From Candidatus Desantisbacteria bacterium CG1_02_38_46 (GTDB lineage: Bacteria > Desantisbacteria > UBA1551 > UBA1559), in contig MNUO01000029.1 in the NCBI GenBank assembly GCA_001871015.1, forward strand, positions 1 to 9,044: a stretch of DNA of 9,044 nt. The letters are read 5' to 3'. The notes under the pieces were generated by a model, which was given only the letters and a program-made list of their open reading frames with translations, was not told where the DNA came from and ran no database searches. Of the stretch, positions 1 through 6,496 are shown piece after piece (positions within the stretch are counted from its first letter, which is position 1; every line of letters begins with the position of its first letter). The translations under genes were made by a program, and so were the position numbers.

Positions 1-2
1 GG

Positions 3-713
3 CAGGGGGTTATCTTTGCACAGAGTAGAGACTTTCCCAGAGCCAGCGGTTTTGTCAATGACTTTGCCGGCATCGTTAGCCCTGATGAAAAGACAAGTTT
101 GAATCTTTTCATTGGAGAATTAGAAAGAAAGACCAGCGCGGAAATAGCCATTGTTACCCTTACGGATATTGGCGAGGCGACCATTGAAGAATATGCGGTA
201 GATTTATTTGAAAACTGGGGAATCGGGAAAAAAGATAAGGATAACGGCCTGCTTATATTGCTGGTTGCCGGTATAAGGAAAGTTCGAATTGAAGTAGGCT
301 ACGGCCTGGAAGGAATTATTACCGATGGACTGGCCGGCGAGATTATCCGCCAGAAGATGGTTCCATATTTTCAAAAAGGAGAATTTGGAAAAGGATTATA
401 CTATGCCACAGCTACCATTAGCCACTTAATCGCCAGGGAATCAGGCGTAGAATTATCCAGCATGGAGAGTTTATCCCGGCAGGAATATCAAATGACCGGG
501 GCAGGGGAAGCAAGAAGAAGGATTCTTGCTAATCTGCTCTTTCTTATTCTCATCTTTGCTTTTTTTGGCATGCGCTTTTTCTTTTTCCCTCTCTTTTTCC
601 TCAGAGGAGGGTACTGGGGAGGAGGAAGTGGAGGTTTTGGTGGAGGCATGGGTGGTTTTGGCGGTTTTGGTGGAGGTCTAAGCGGGGGTGGCGGCGCCAG
701 CGGCAGTTGGTAA
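3..713 (+). CDS. TPM-domain (YgcG-like) membrane protein, 5' partial
   Basis: The frame is open to the left edge, so the gene starts outside the window; the TTG at 99 is internal. The first visible residues, GVIFAQS, look like the end of a signal peptide. They are followed by PRASGFVNDFAGIVS, the usual opening of a TPM domain, which spans about visible residues 12-145 and includes NGLLILLVAGIRKVRIEVGYG. A hydrophobic, Phe-rich membrane segment follows (about 173-201). The tail of about 35 residues is almost all Gly, Phe, Ser and Trp, as in YgcG-type members. The domain should therefore sit outside the cytoplasmic membrane with a Gly-rich tail beyond the anchor. TPM proteins have been linked to photosystem II repair in plants and to envelope roles in bacteria; the exact activity here is unknown. 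The lemA-family gene begins 16 bp downstream, a pairing seen often, which suggests one transcript. Family assignment is secure, function is not. Confidence 0.9.
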   Translation, partial: QGVIFAQSRDFPRASGFVNDFAGIVSPDEKTSLNLFIGELERKTSAEIAIVTLTDIGEATIEEYAVDLFENWGIGKKDKDNGLLILLVAGIRKVRIEVGYGLEGIITDGLAGEIIRQKMVPYFQKGEFGKGLYYATATISHLIARESGVELSSMESLSRQEYQMTGAGEARRRILANLLFLILIFAFFGMRFFFFPLFFLRGGYWGGGSGGFGGGMGGFGGFGGGLSGGGGASGSW

Positions 714-729
714 AAGGAGGAACGTAAAA

Positions 730-1293
730 ATGAAGAAATGGATTATCGTTATCGTTATTCTGTTAGTGGTGATAATTGGTTTAAGCGTGTTCATCGGTGG
801 ATTAAATAAAGTGGTGAGAATGGATGAATCGGTCACCGAGGCATGGGCACAGATTGATACACAGTTACAGCGCAGGGCGGATCTTATTCCCAATCTTGTG
901 CAAACAGTAAAGGGATACGCCAGGCATGAAAAAGAGATATTCGAGCATGTTGCTGATGCCCGCAAGGCCTGGGCCGGAGCAAAAAGTATTCCTGATAAAA
1001 TTGCTGCTGCCGGTGCTATGGAAGGAGCTTTGGCGCGGCTGATGCTCATTGTCGAGCGCTATCCGGATTTAAAGGCGAATCAAAACTTTCTACATTTGCA
1101 GGATCAATTAGAAGGTACGGAGAACAGGATTGCCGTGGCCCGCACAAGATACAACCGCAGCGTAAAGGATTTTAATGCCTATATCCGGGAAGTTTTTGGC
1201 CGTATGTTTGCCCGCCTGCGTGGTCTGGGCCGGCCACACACCTATTTTGAAATCAGCGAAGAAGCCAAAGAGGTTCCTAAAGTAGAATTTTAA
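730..1293 (+). CDS. lemA: LemA family protein
   Basis: This is a 187-residue protein with one N-terminal membrane helix (about residues 3-24, KKWIIVIVILLVVIIGLSVF) and a long helical domain. The family signature is clear: a LNKVV stretch where most members have YNxLV, then DESVTEAWAQIDTQLQRRADLIPNLVQTVKGYARHEKEIFEHVADAR with the near-invariant RRxDLIPNLV core. LemA proteins are anchored with a short N-terminus and a helical bundle; their biochemical role is not established. The frame is open from an ATG at 688, but that start lies inside the TPM gene and has no ribosome site. The ATG at 730 has AAGGAGG at 714-720, 9 nt upstream, and puts the membrane helix at the N-terminus. Length matches the family. 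It is probably co-transcribed with the TPM gene. Confidence 0.93.
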   Translation: MKKWIIVIVILLVVIIGLSVFIGGLNKVVRMDESVTEAWAQIDTQLQRRADLIPNLVQTVKGYARHEKEIFEHVADARKAWAGAKSIPDKIAAAGAMEGALARLMLIVERYPDLKANQNFLHLQDQLEGTENRIAVARTRYNRSVKDFNAYIREVFGRMFARLRGLGRPHTYFEISEEAKEVPKVEF

Positions 1294-1314
1294 ATTCCAG
1301 GGAAAAAGCAACTC

Positions 1315-1343
1315 TTGACAAATCGCTTATTTTCTGCTATAAT
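1315..1343 (+). promoter_or_regulatory. Strong sigma-70-type promoter with extended -10
   Basis: TTGACA (1315-1320) and TATAAT (1338-1343) both match consensus exactly and are separated by 17 nt. A TG one base before the -10 box (1335-1336) makes it an extended -10. Transcription should start near 1350, about 30 nt before the HAMP gene. It separates the TPM/LemA unit from the HAMP/ComEC-like unit. Confidence 0.85.
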
Positions 1344-1366
1344 ATTGTAGTGAAGTAGACTCAAAG

Positions 1367-1374
1367 AAAGGAGG
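1367..1374 (+). promoter_or_regulatory. Ribosome binding site that decides the HAMP gene start
   Basis: AAAGGAGG is a near-perfect Shine-Dalgarno. The first in-frame ATG (1376) lies only 1 nt after it, too close to be used. The second ATG (1382) is 7 nt away, an optimal distance, so translation should begin at 1382. Confidence 0.75.
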
Positions 1375-1381
1375 AATGTCA

Positions 1382-1819
1382 ATGGAAGAGAGAAGAAAGA
1401 AGATACTGGTGGATCGAAAGATTCAGTTAAGGTATATGCGGACAATTATTGTATTGTTAGTTTTATTTGCAGTGGCTCTGGGTATAAGCAACTATGTCAT
1501 CACTGGTTTTGTATTGCGGGTATCTCAACTTGGACAATATGCTGAAGCGAGATTTTATCAAGTTTATAACAGAATTGTTTATCTCATTATTCTGGAAATT
1601 GTCATATTTATTATTCTTGCTGCAGTGATTAGTGTTTTTACCTCGCATCGCTTTGCCGGTCCGGTTTCCCGCATCAAGGAGGCAATGAATGCAGTAAAAT
1701 CTGGTAACTTTAATTATCGCATCAAAATAAGGAAAGGAGATGATTTGACCGATGTGGTCAATGAATTCAATGAAATGCTTGATGGGCTCCAGGAAAAAAA
1801 TAAACCTGTTTCTTCTTAG
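1382..1819 (+). CDS. Two-TM HAMP-domain protein without output domain
   Basis: This 145-residue inner-membrane protein has a basic N-terminus (EERRKK...DRKIQLRY), TM1 at about 21-45, a short extracytoplasmic loop of about 20 residues, TM2 at about 65-87 and a cytoplasmic HAMP domain at 88-138. The HAMP features visible are HRFAGPVSRI at its start, the GNFNYRI connector and KGDDLTDVVNEFNEML in the second helix. The protein ends 10 residues after HAMP, so there is no kinase, cyclase or chemotaxis output module. Such HAMP-only proteins may relay membrane signals by partner binding, but the partner is not visible here. It is the first gene after the consensus promoter at 1315, and its 3' end is overlapped by the ComEC-like gene. 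Domain call is firm; role unknown. Confidence 0.85.
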   Translation: MEERRKKILVDRKIQLRYMRTIIVLLVLFAVALGISNYVITGFVLRVSQLGQYAEARFYQVYNRIVYLIILEIVIFIILAAVISVFTSHRFAGPVSRIKEAMNAVKSGNFNYRIKIRKGDDLTDVVNEFNEMLDGLQEKNKPVSS

Positions 1820-2792
1820 TTTAGGTATTATTTTCCTCCTGTCAAATTGTAAAATCAATGCTTTTGAAATAGCCAGGTCTTTAGATGAACTTGGCAGGCC
1901 CAGGATGTTTGTTCATTTTATTGATATTCCCGGCGGTGAAGCAATTTATATTGAATTTCCTGATGCTGGAGAAATGCTTATTTATGGTGGAGAATACGAT
2001 GATGTAGAAACAGTCAAAGAACGCCTTAATGATTTATTTGAAAAGAAAGAAGGATATTTTACTTCTAAATTAAAGGGGTTTTTAGGATGGCAGCAAAAAA
2101 TAAATACAGTTATCCTTCGTTATCCCAGGGAAGAAACAGTTAAAGGAGTAGTGGAGATTATTGGTAAAGCAGAGGTTGAAAATCTTTATGGTCCATTAGA
2201 ACAGAAGGGTAGCATTTCTCCTCCTTATGCAGGAGTACCTTCATCTCTAGTTGAGTTTTTTTTATATTTTAATCCTCCATATACGCCTGGCTGGACCACC
2301 GAAATGAGAAAGAAACAAGTTACTACTAATTATAAGGAAGTAAAAAGGGGGAGAAGAATTAAAACTCCTGAACAAATAGAATCTGACGTGGAGATAGAAG
2401 TATTTAACCCTTATACCCCAGTTAGATATTATGAATATATCCGTAGATGCGATGCTCCTGAATGGGTCGAAGACAGAGCTGTTGTAGTGAGAGTGAGATT
2501 CAATGAGGTGAGCTTCCTTTTCATTGGTAATATTGAAAAGAATATGGGTTCAAAATTTGCAACGGCAGGAAGTTCCCTTAAATCAGATATAGTGGAAATT
2601 TCTTCCCCTTGCCTGGAATATCCCTCAGTGCTTGACAATATAAAGCCGGAGGTTATTGTCTTTCCCAAAAGCAGGAAGAAGGTTAAGGATATTTATTCTG
2701 ACAAACTTGGCTACAAAGCGCGGATATATTCTTTTTACAGGAAATCGAGGCTGATTTTCATTACCGATGGTAAGAAAGTATATTTGGAGTGA
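1782..2792 (+). CDS. Exported ComEC-like metallo-beta-lactamase-fold protein, metal ligands lost
   Basis: With the ATG at 1782 the product has 336 residues and a good signal peptide: basic start (MGSRKK), hydrophobic core (about 7-21) and a possible cleavage after KINA (residue 27). ATGs at 1752, 1761 and 1770 are open too but add a poorer leader; none has a clear ribosome site, so coupling to the HAMP gene is likely. The body follows the C-terminal hydrolase part of ComEC/Rec2 step by step: FIDIPGGEA (46-54) for FIDVGQGDA, MLIYGGE (65-71) for LLIDAGG, TVILRYPREETVKGV (109-123) for the HxDxDH strand, DVEIEVFNPYTP (202-213), VSFLFIGNIEK (243-253) for SFLLTGDIEK, SDIVEISSPC (268-277) for ADVLKVPHHGS, and IKPEVIVF (287-294). 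The metal-binding His and Asp positions are all replaced, so hydrolase activity is not expected. The fold assignment is by motif order and is inference; no ComEC membrane channel is present. Confidence 0.7.
   Translation: MGSRKKINLFLLSLGIIFLLSNCKINAFEIARSLDELGRPRMFVHFIDIPGGEAIYIEFPDAGEMLIYGGEYDDVETVKERLNDLFEKKEGYFTSKLKGFLGWQQKINTVILRYPREETVKGVVEIIGKAEVENLYGPLEQKGSISPPYAGVPSSLVEFFLYFNPPYTPGWTTEMRKKQVTTNYKEVKRGRRIKTPEQIESDVEIEVFNPYTPVRYYEYIRRCDAPEWVEDRAVVVRVRFNEVSFLFIGNIEKNMGSKFATAGSSLKSDIVEISSPCLEYPSVLDNIKPEVIVFPKSRKKVKDIYSDKLGYKARIYSFYRKSRLIFITDGKKVYLE
2632..2659 (+). promoter_or_regulatory. Possible internal promoter for recG
   Basis: TTGACA (2632-2637) is followed after 16 nt by TATTGT (2654-2659), inside the end of the ComEC-like gene. 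The -35 box is perfect, the -10 box weak. It would give recG a leader of about 240 nt that includes the hairpin at 2845-2891. Chance occurrence cannot be excluded. Confidence 0.25.
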
Positions 2793-2844
2793 GCACAGCC
2801 GGGCACTCACTTTGAAAATGGGTAGGGAAAATAATCAAAAAGCT

Positions 2845-2891
2845 AGCCAGTGGAAGATAAAAGTGCAGGGCTTCACACTGGTTATTTTTTT
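2845..2891 (+). terminator. Intrinsic terminator or attenuator hairpin before recG
   Basis: CCAGTG (2847-2852) pairs with CACTGG (2876-2881) and GAAG (2853-2856) with CTTC (2871-2874), leaving one bulged A and a 14-nt loop. The stem can extend by an A-T and a G-T pair. A TTA and then seven T (2885-2891) follow, the layout of a rho-independent terminator. It would end the HAMP/ComEC-like transcript. Because the T-run touches the recG ribosome site, it may also act on recG expression. Confidence 0.6.
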
Positions 2892-2905
2892 AAGGACAGT
2901 GGTCA

Positions 2906-5014
2906 ATGGAAGGTTGTAAAAATTTTCTTTTTAAAGATTTATTTTCTCCTGTGCAATACCTTAAGAGTGTAGGTCCAAATAGAGCAAGACTATTAAAGAG
3001 GTTGGGCATCAGCACCATCTTTGACCTCCTTACCTATTATCCATTCAGATATGAAGACCGCAGTCACTTGTATCTGATTGCTCAGATAAAAAATGGGGAT
3101 GAAAAAACGATTCAGGCAGTAGTTTCCAGGCAAATAATAGTAATGACAAGACGCGGGCCTCTTCTAAAAGTGGTGATGACAGATGGAACAGGCGAAGTGA
3201 TTGTGACCTGCTTTAACCAATTCTATTTAAAAGATGTATTTACTATCGGCAAAGCATTTATTATAAACGGTAAATTCAATAGAAAATTTAGCGCAAGTGG
3301 AAGATCTGGAAAAGCAGAAATATCCAATTTTACATATGAGATGCTGACCAAAGATGAAGATGATTTAATCCACACCAACCGCATTGTTCCAATTTATAAT
3401 ATCACAAAAAATCTAAATATGAGATTCCTGCGTACATTGGTCAAGCGAACACTTGATGAATATCTGCCGGCATTATCAGAGATTTTACCCATAAATATAA
3501 GAAAGAATCACAATCTTTGCGAAGAAGGTTTTGCAATAAAAAATATTCACTTTCCAGAAAATTTTCAGACTGCTGAAGAATCGAAAAGACGATTGGTTTT
3601 TGATGATTTTTTTGTCCTGCAGACTGTGCTCGCGCTGAACAGGTCCAGAGTCAAGGAGTCACCAGGTATAACCTATGAAGTTTCTAATCAATTTGTAGAT
3701 GAGTTTGAATCACTTCTCCCATTTACACTAACTAATGCACAGCGCAGGGTTATAAACGAAATCCTGAAGGATATGGCAATTCCAAGGCCTATGAATCGTC
3801 TTCTGCAGGGAGATGTAGGTTCTGGAAAAACTATTGTTGCTGCGGCATCAGCTTATGCTGCAATTAAAAATGGGTATCAGGCGGCGTTTATGGCTCCTAC
3901 AGAAATACTTGCAGAACAACACTTCATAAACCTTCACAATTTTTTAGCAACACTTGGAATGAAAAGCGCATTGTTAATCAGCGGCACAGCAAAGAAGGAG
4001 AGGAAGAAAATATTGCAGAACCTATCAAGCGGAGCAATTAACCTTTTGATCGGAACACATGCTCTGATTGAGGAAGACGTGAGTTTTAACAGACTCGGAT
4101 TCATCATTATTGATGAACAGCACAAGTTTGGTGTGATGCAGAGAGCAAGTCTTCGCAGTAAAGGATTAAACCCTGATGTGCTTGTGATGACAGCCACCCC
4201 GATTCCAAGAACCTTAGCGCTTACAGTTTATGGGGACCTGGATATTTCTGTAATTGATGAATTACCACCTGGCAGGAAAAGGATTGAGACGACATTGTAC
4301 ACTGAGAGGAAAAGGAATGAAGCTCAAGAATTGATTAGAAATGAACTTAGACAGGGAAGGCAGGTATATGTTGTATACCCGTTGATTGAAGAATCTGAAA
4401 AGGTGGACTTGAAGTCAGCCACAGAGGAGTTTAATCGTCTGAACAAGGTCTATCCGGAATTTAACATTGGATTGCTCCACGGAAGACTTCCATCCAAGGA
4501 AAAGGAATCTATAATGCAGGAATTCAAAAATAAGAAAATTGATATGCTTGTATCTACAACTGTAATTGAAGTTGGAATTGACATTCCAAATGCATCAATA
4601 ATGTTAATAGAACATCCGGAGAGGTTCGGACTTGCCCAGTTACATCAATTGCGCGGTCGTATTGGAAGGGGTGAATACGAATCCCTCTGTATCTTACTTG
4701 CAGGCTTAAGACTTTCAGCAGAAGCAAGGCAGAGAATTAAAGCATTTGTTCAAACTAACGATGGTTTTGAAATTGCTGAAGTTGATTTACGCCTGAGGGG
4801 TCCTGGTGAATTTATTGGAACCAGGCAACATGGGATGCCGGATTTGAAAATAGCGGATATTTTAAAAGATGTCAAAATCTTAGAGATTGCTCGTCAGGAA
4901 GCATTCAACCTGGTTAATATGGACCCACATTTATTAAGGGATGAACACCGCCAGTTAAAGGAAATGATAAAATTTTTTTACCGTGGCCGTGAAAGTTTAA
5001 TCAAAGTCGGGTAA
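2906..5014 (+). CDS. recG: ATP-dependent DNA helicase RecG
   Basis: RecG is a monomeric branch-migration helicase that reverses stalled replication forks and processes junctions and R-loops. The 702-residue product is full length for the family. The N-terminal wedge region carries YLKSVGPNRARLLKRLGI and DLLTYYPFRYEDR (18-52), followed by an OB-fold segment (about 60-145). The superfamily 2 helicase motifs are all intact: Walker A GDVGSGKT (302-309), APTEILAEQH (330-339), DEQH (403-406) followed by KFGVMQR, TATPIPRT (429-436), VIEVGIDIPN (553-562) and QLRGRIGRG (581-589). The RecG C-terminal segment (DLRLRGPGEFIGTRQHG) is present. AAGGA at 2892-2896 lies 9 nt before the ATG. The ribosome site directly follows the terminator-like hairpin, which leaves no room for a separate downstream promoter. 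Identification is secure. Confidence 0.98.
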   Translation: MEGCKNFLFKDLFSPVQYLKSVGPNRARLLKRLGISTIFDLLTYYPFRYEDRSHLYLIAQIKNGDEKTIQAVVSRQIIVMTRRGPLLKVVMTDGTGEVIVTCFNQFYLKDVFTIGKAFIINGKFNRKFSASGRSGKAEISNFTYEMLTKDEDDLIHTNRIVPIYNITKNLNMRFLRTLVKRTLDEYLPALSEILPINIRKNHNLCEEGFAIKNIHFPENFQTAEESKRRLVFDDFFVLQTVLALNRSRVKESPGITYEVSNQFVDEFESLLPFTLTNAQRRVINEILKDMAIPRPMNRLLQGDVGSGKTIVAAASAYAAIKNGYQAAFMAPTEILAEQHFINLHNFLATLGMKSALLISGTAKKERKKILQNLSSGAINLLIGTHALIEEDVSFNRLGFIIIDEQHKFGVMQRASLRSKGLNPDVLVMTATPIPRTLALTVYGDLDISVIDELPPGRKRIETTLYTERKRNEAQELIRNELRQGRQVYVVYPLIEESEKVDLKSATEEFNRLNKVYPEFNIGLLHGRLPSKEKESIMQEFKNKKIDMLVSTTVIEVGIDIPNASIMLIEHPERFGLAQLHQLRGRIGRGEYESLCILLAGLRLSAEARQRIKAFVQTNDGFEIAEVDLRLRGPGEFIGTRQHGMPDLKIADILKDVKILEIARQEAFNLVNMDPHLLRDEHRQLKEMIKFFYRGRESLIKVG

Positions 5015-5032
5015 AAGTTGATCAGCAGGGAT

Positions 5033-5061
5033 TTCGTTATTGGAATTCGTTATTCGTTATT
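5033..5061. repeat. Short TTCGTTATT repeats, 7-nt period
   Basis: TTCGTTATT occurs three times, at 5033-5041, 5046-5054 and 5053-5061; the last two overlap with a 7-nt period. It sits in the non-coding gap after recG. No protein or RNA function is visible. Confidence 0.6.
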
Positions 5062-5092
5062 TTCTTGATAGCTAAGGAAATTATACCAAAAG

Positions 5093-5101
5093 TTATCCAC
5101 A
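5093..5101 (+). promoter_or_regulatory. Consensus DnaA box
   Basis: TTATCCACA is an exact match to the bacterial DnaA box (TTATNCACA). It lies in the non-coding gap upstream of the ATPase-priA operon. It is a single site here, so it is not evidence for an origin. Confidence 0.4.
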
Positions 5102-5105
5102 ATCT

Positions 5106-5151
5106 TCAGGACTAAAGTCCTGAGTTACGTAACTCAGACCTTCAGGTCTGA
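5106..5151. repeat. Three interlocking 18-nt palindromes
   Basis: TCAGGACTAAAGTCCTGA (5106-5123), CTGAGTTACGTAACTCAG (5120-5137) and TCAGACCTTCAGGTCTGA (5134-5151) are each perfect inverted repeats; the outer two have 2-nt centres. Neighbours share exactly 4 nt, giving a 14-nt step. The middle hairpin excludes the outer two, so the RNA or single-stranded DNA could switch between two folds. The architecture suggests a dispersed palindromic repeat rather than only a terminator, but copy number cannot be judged from one window. Confidence 0.8.
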
Positions 5152-5156
5152 TTTTT
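5134..5156 (+). terminator. recG: Probable rho-independent terminator of recG
   Basis: The third palindrome forms a CAGACC/GGTCTG stem with a TTCA loop, extendable by T-A and C-G style pairs to the TCAG/CTGA ends. It is followed by TTTTT (5152-5156). Position, 120 nt after the recG stop and just before a new promoter, fits a terminator. Confidence 0.65.
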
Positions 5157-5157
5157 C

Positions 5158-5186
5158 TTGACTTTTGCAATAAATTACATTATAAT
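5158..5186 (+). promoter_or_regulatory. Promoter of the ATPase-priA operon, near-leaderless
   Basis: TTGACT (5158-5163) and TATAAT (5181-5186) are separated by 17 nt. The expected start point, about 7 nt after the -10 box, is near 5193, while the ATG is at 5195. The mRNA would have a leader of only 0-3 nt. No Shine-Dalgarno precedes the ATG, in agreement. Confidence 0.8.
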
Positions 5187-5192
5187 GTAATT
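5173..5192. promoter_or_regulatory. Palindromic operator candidate over the -10 box
   Basis: AATTACATTA and TAATGTAATT form a perfect 20-nt palindrome with no spacer, containing the TATAAT box. A dimeric regulator bound here would block RNA polymerase. The regulator is not identified; autoregulation is only a guess. Confidence 0.5.
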
Positions 5193-5194
5193 AT

Positions 5195-6496
5195 ATGTTA
5201 AATCTAATAACATTCAATCGTTGGTGGGACACAGGTCAAGTAGATGAATTTTACCTGAAGCCTTACAAGAGATGTCTTTTCTATACTCTTATAGATTACC
5301 TCGAAGCCCGCCAAATTTTAACAATATATGGACTGCGAAGAACAGGAAAGACCACTCTTATTTATCAAACTATATCTCAGATATTGAAGAGTGGCACACC
5401 ACCAAAAAATATTCTGTATTTTTCTTTTGATGAAAATATTTCAAATTTGGAAGAACTTTTCAAAACCTATTCTGAATTTATCCTTTCTTCTAATTTAGCA
5501 AAACCAAAAAGGATTTATGTTTTCCTGGATGAAATTCAAAAATTAAATGACTGGCAGAATCAGATAAAAATATTTTATGACCTCTATCCAAACATTAAGT
5601 TTATAATTTCTGGCTCAGCAAGTATTCTGGTTCAAAAAGGAGCAAAAGAAAGCCTGGCAGGAAGAATTTTTGAGTTTGTTTTACCATTACTTTCATTCAG
5701 GGAATTTTTGGAATTAAAAAATGAGAAGGCGATAACAGTGCCTACCGACCTTTTTCGATTTGATGTTCTTAAGGAAATTTATCTGGCAAAAGAAAGACTT
5801 TCTTTGTATCTTCTGGATTATGCAAAGAAGGGCGGTTTTATTGAATTAATGAATGAAGTTGACGATAGGAAAATAAGAGATTATTCAAAATCAATAATAG
5901 AAAGGTGTATTTTTGTGGACCTGCCTGGAATTTATAAAATCAAGCATACACAACTTTTAAAGACAATTGTAGACCTTATCACTTCCAATCCTGGATTGCT
6001 TTTAGATTACAGTACCTTATCAGATACTTTTAACAGGGACCAGAGGGTTATTGCTGACTATATTTTTTATCTGAAGTACGTAATGCTTATTAAAACTTTT
6101 TATAATTTTGGTAAAAACCGTTTTACTTCAGAAAGAAAATTGAAAAAAGTCTATCCGGGTTCAACAAATTTTATTTTCGGAAATTATCCACAGAAATTTC
6201 AAGACCCTGAATTTTTTGGCAAGATTATTGAAAATCTTGTAGCGATAAATATAAAAGAAGAATTCTTCTGGCGTTTGAGAAATAATGAAATTGATTTTAT
6301 TCTGGAGGACGCTACACCCCTTGAAGTAAAATATAAAAATCAAGTAAGCCCAAAAGAAATTTTCCCAGTTTTGAGTTTTTGTAAAAAATACAAATCTAAC
6401 AGATCTGTTATTCTAACCAGGGATTTATTAAAACATGAACAAAAAAATGGAGTTGAAGTATTTTTTATCCCTGTCTGGATATTTTTACTGAAATGA
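5195..6496 (+). CDS. AAA+ ATPase with C-terminal DUF4143 (AAA_14 family)
   Basis: This 433-residue protein has an N-terminal AAA_14 domain: Walker A GLRRTGKTT (46-54), Walker B YVFLDEIQKL (108-117) and a sensor-like FIISGSAS (136-143) followed by the GRIFEFVLPLLSFREFL segment typical of the family (156-172). The C-terminal DUF4143 part contains an early Glu (E346 in IIENLVA), NEIDFIL (D367) and LEVKYK (E377, K379), the spacing of a PD-(D/E)XK nuclease-like fold. Members are widespread in bacteria and archaea, often in many copies, with undefined function. The gene appears to start leaderless from the promoter at 5158. It overlaps priA by ATGA, so the two are translated together. The insertion of such an accessory gene between recG and priA is unusual. 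Family call is secure; the nuclease activity is inference. Confidence 0.92.
   Translation: MLNLITFNRWWDTGQVDEFYLKPYKRCLFYTLIDYLEARQILTIYGLRRTGKTTLIYQTISQILKSGTPPKNILYFSFDENISNLEELFKTYSEFILSSNLAKPKRIYVFLDEIQKLNDWQNQIKIFYDLYPNIKFIISGSASILVQKGAKESLAGRIFEFVLPLLSFREFLELKNEKAITVPTDLFRFDVLKEIYLAKERLSLYLLDYAKKGGFIELMNEVDDRKIRDYSKSIIERCIFVDLPGIYKIKHTQLLKTIVDLITSNPGLLLDYSTLSDTFNRDQRVIADYIFYLKYVMLIKTFYNFGKNRFTSERKLKKVYPGSTNFIFGNYPQKFQDPEFFGKIIENLVAINIKEEFFWRLRNNEIDFILEDATPLEVKYKNQVSPKEIFPVLSFCKKYKSNRSVILTRDLLKHEQKNGVEVFFIPVWIFLLK
6184..6192 (+). promoter_or_regulatory. Second consensus DnaA box, within the ATPase gene
   Basis: TTATCCACA is an exact copy of the site at 5093, same orientation, but inside coding sequence (codons for Asn-Tyr-Pro-Gln), so it may be chance. 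Confidence 0.2.

Noticed and set aside
678-1049. 123-codon minus-strand open frame over lemA
   Set aside because: It is antisense to a clear LemA gene, has low-complexity content and no ribosome site.
1376-1381. ATG at 1376 as start of the HAMP gene
   Set aside because: It lies 1 nt after the Shine-Dalgarno; the ATG at 1382 has proper spacing.
1793-1819. Seven-A run as a slippage site fusing the HAMP and ComEC-like frames
   Set aside because: The second product has its own good signal peptide with an ATG at 1782, and HAMP ends naturally, so separate proteins are simpler.
1836-1850. Lipobox (LSNC) making the ComEC-like protein a lipoprotein
   Set aside because: Asn just before the Cys is not a usual lipobox residue, and a better signal peptidase I site follows at KINA.
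2788-2811. AGTGAG/CTCACT inverted repeat at the ComEC-like stop as a terminator
   Set aside because: Only 6 bp with a 12-nt loop and just three T after it; the hairpin at 2845 is a far better candidate.
5033-5151. CRISPR array in the gap after recG
   Set aside because: Repeats are too short, there are no equal-length unique spacers, and no cas gene is present.
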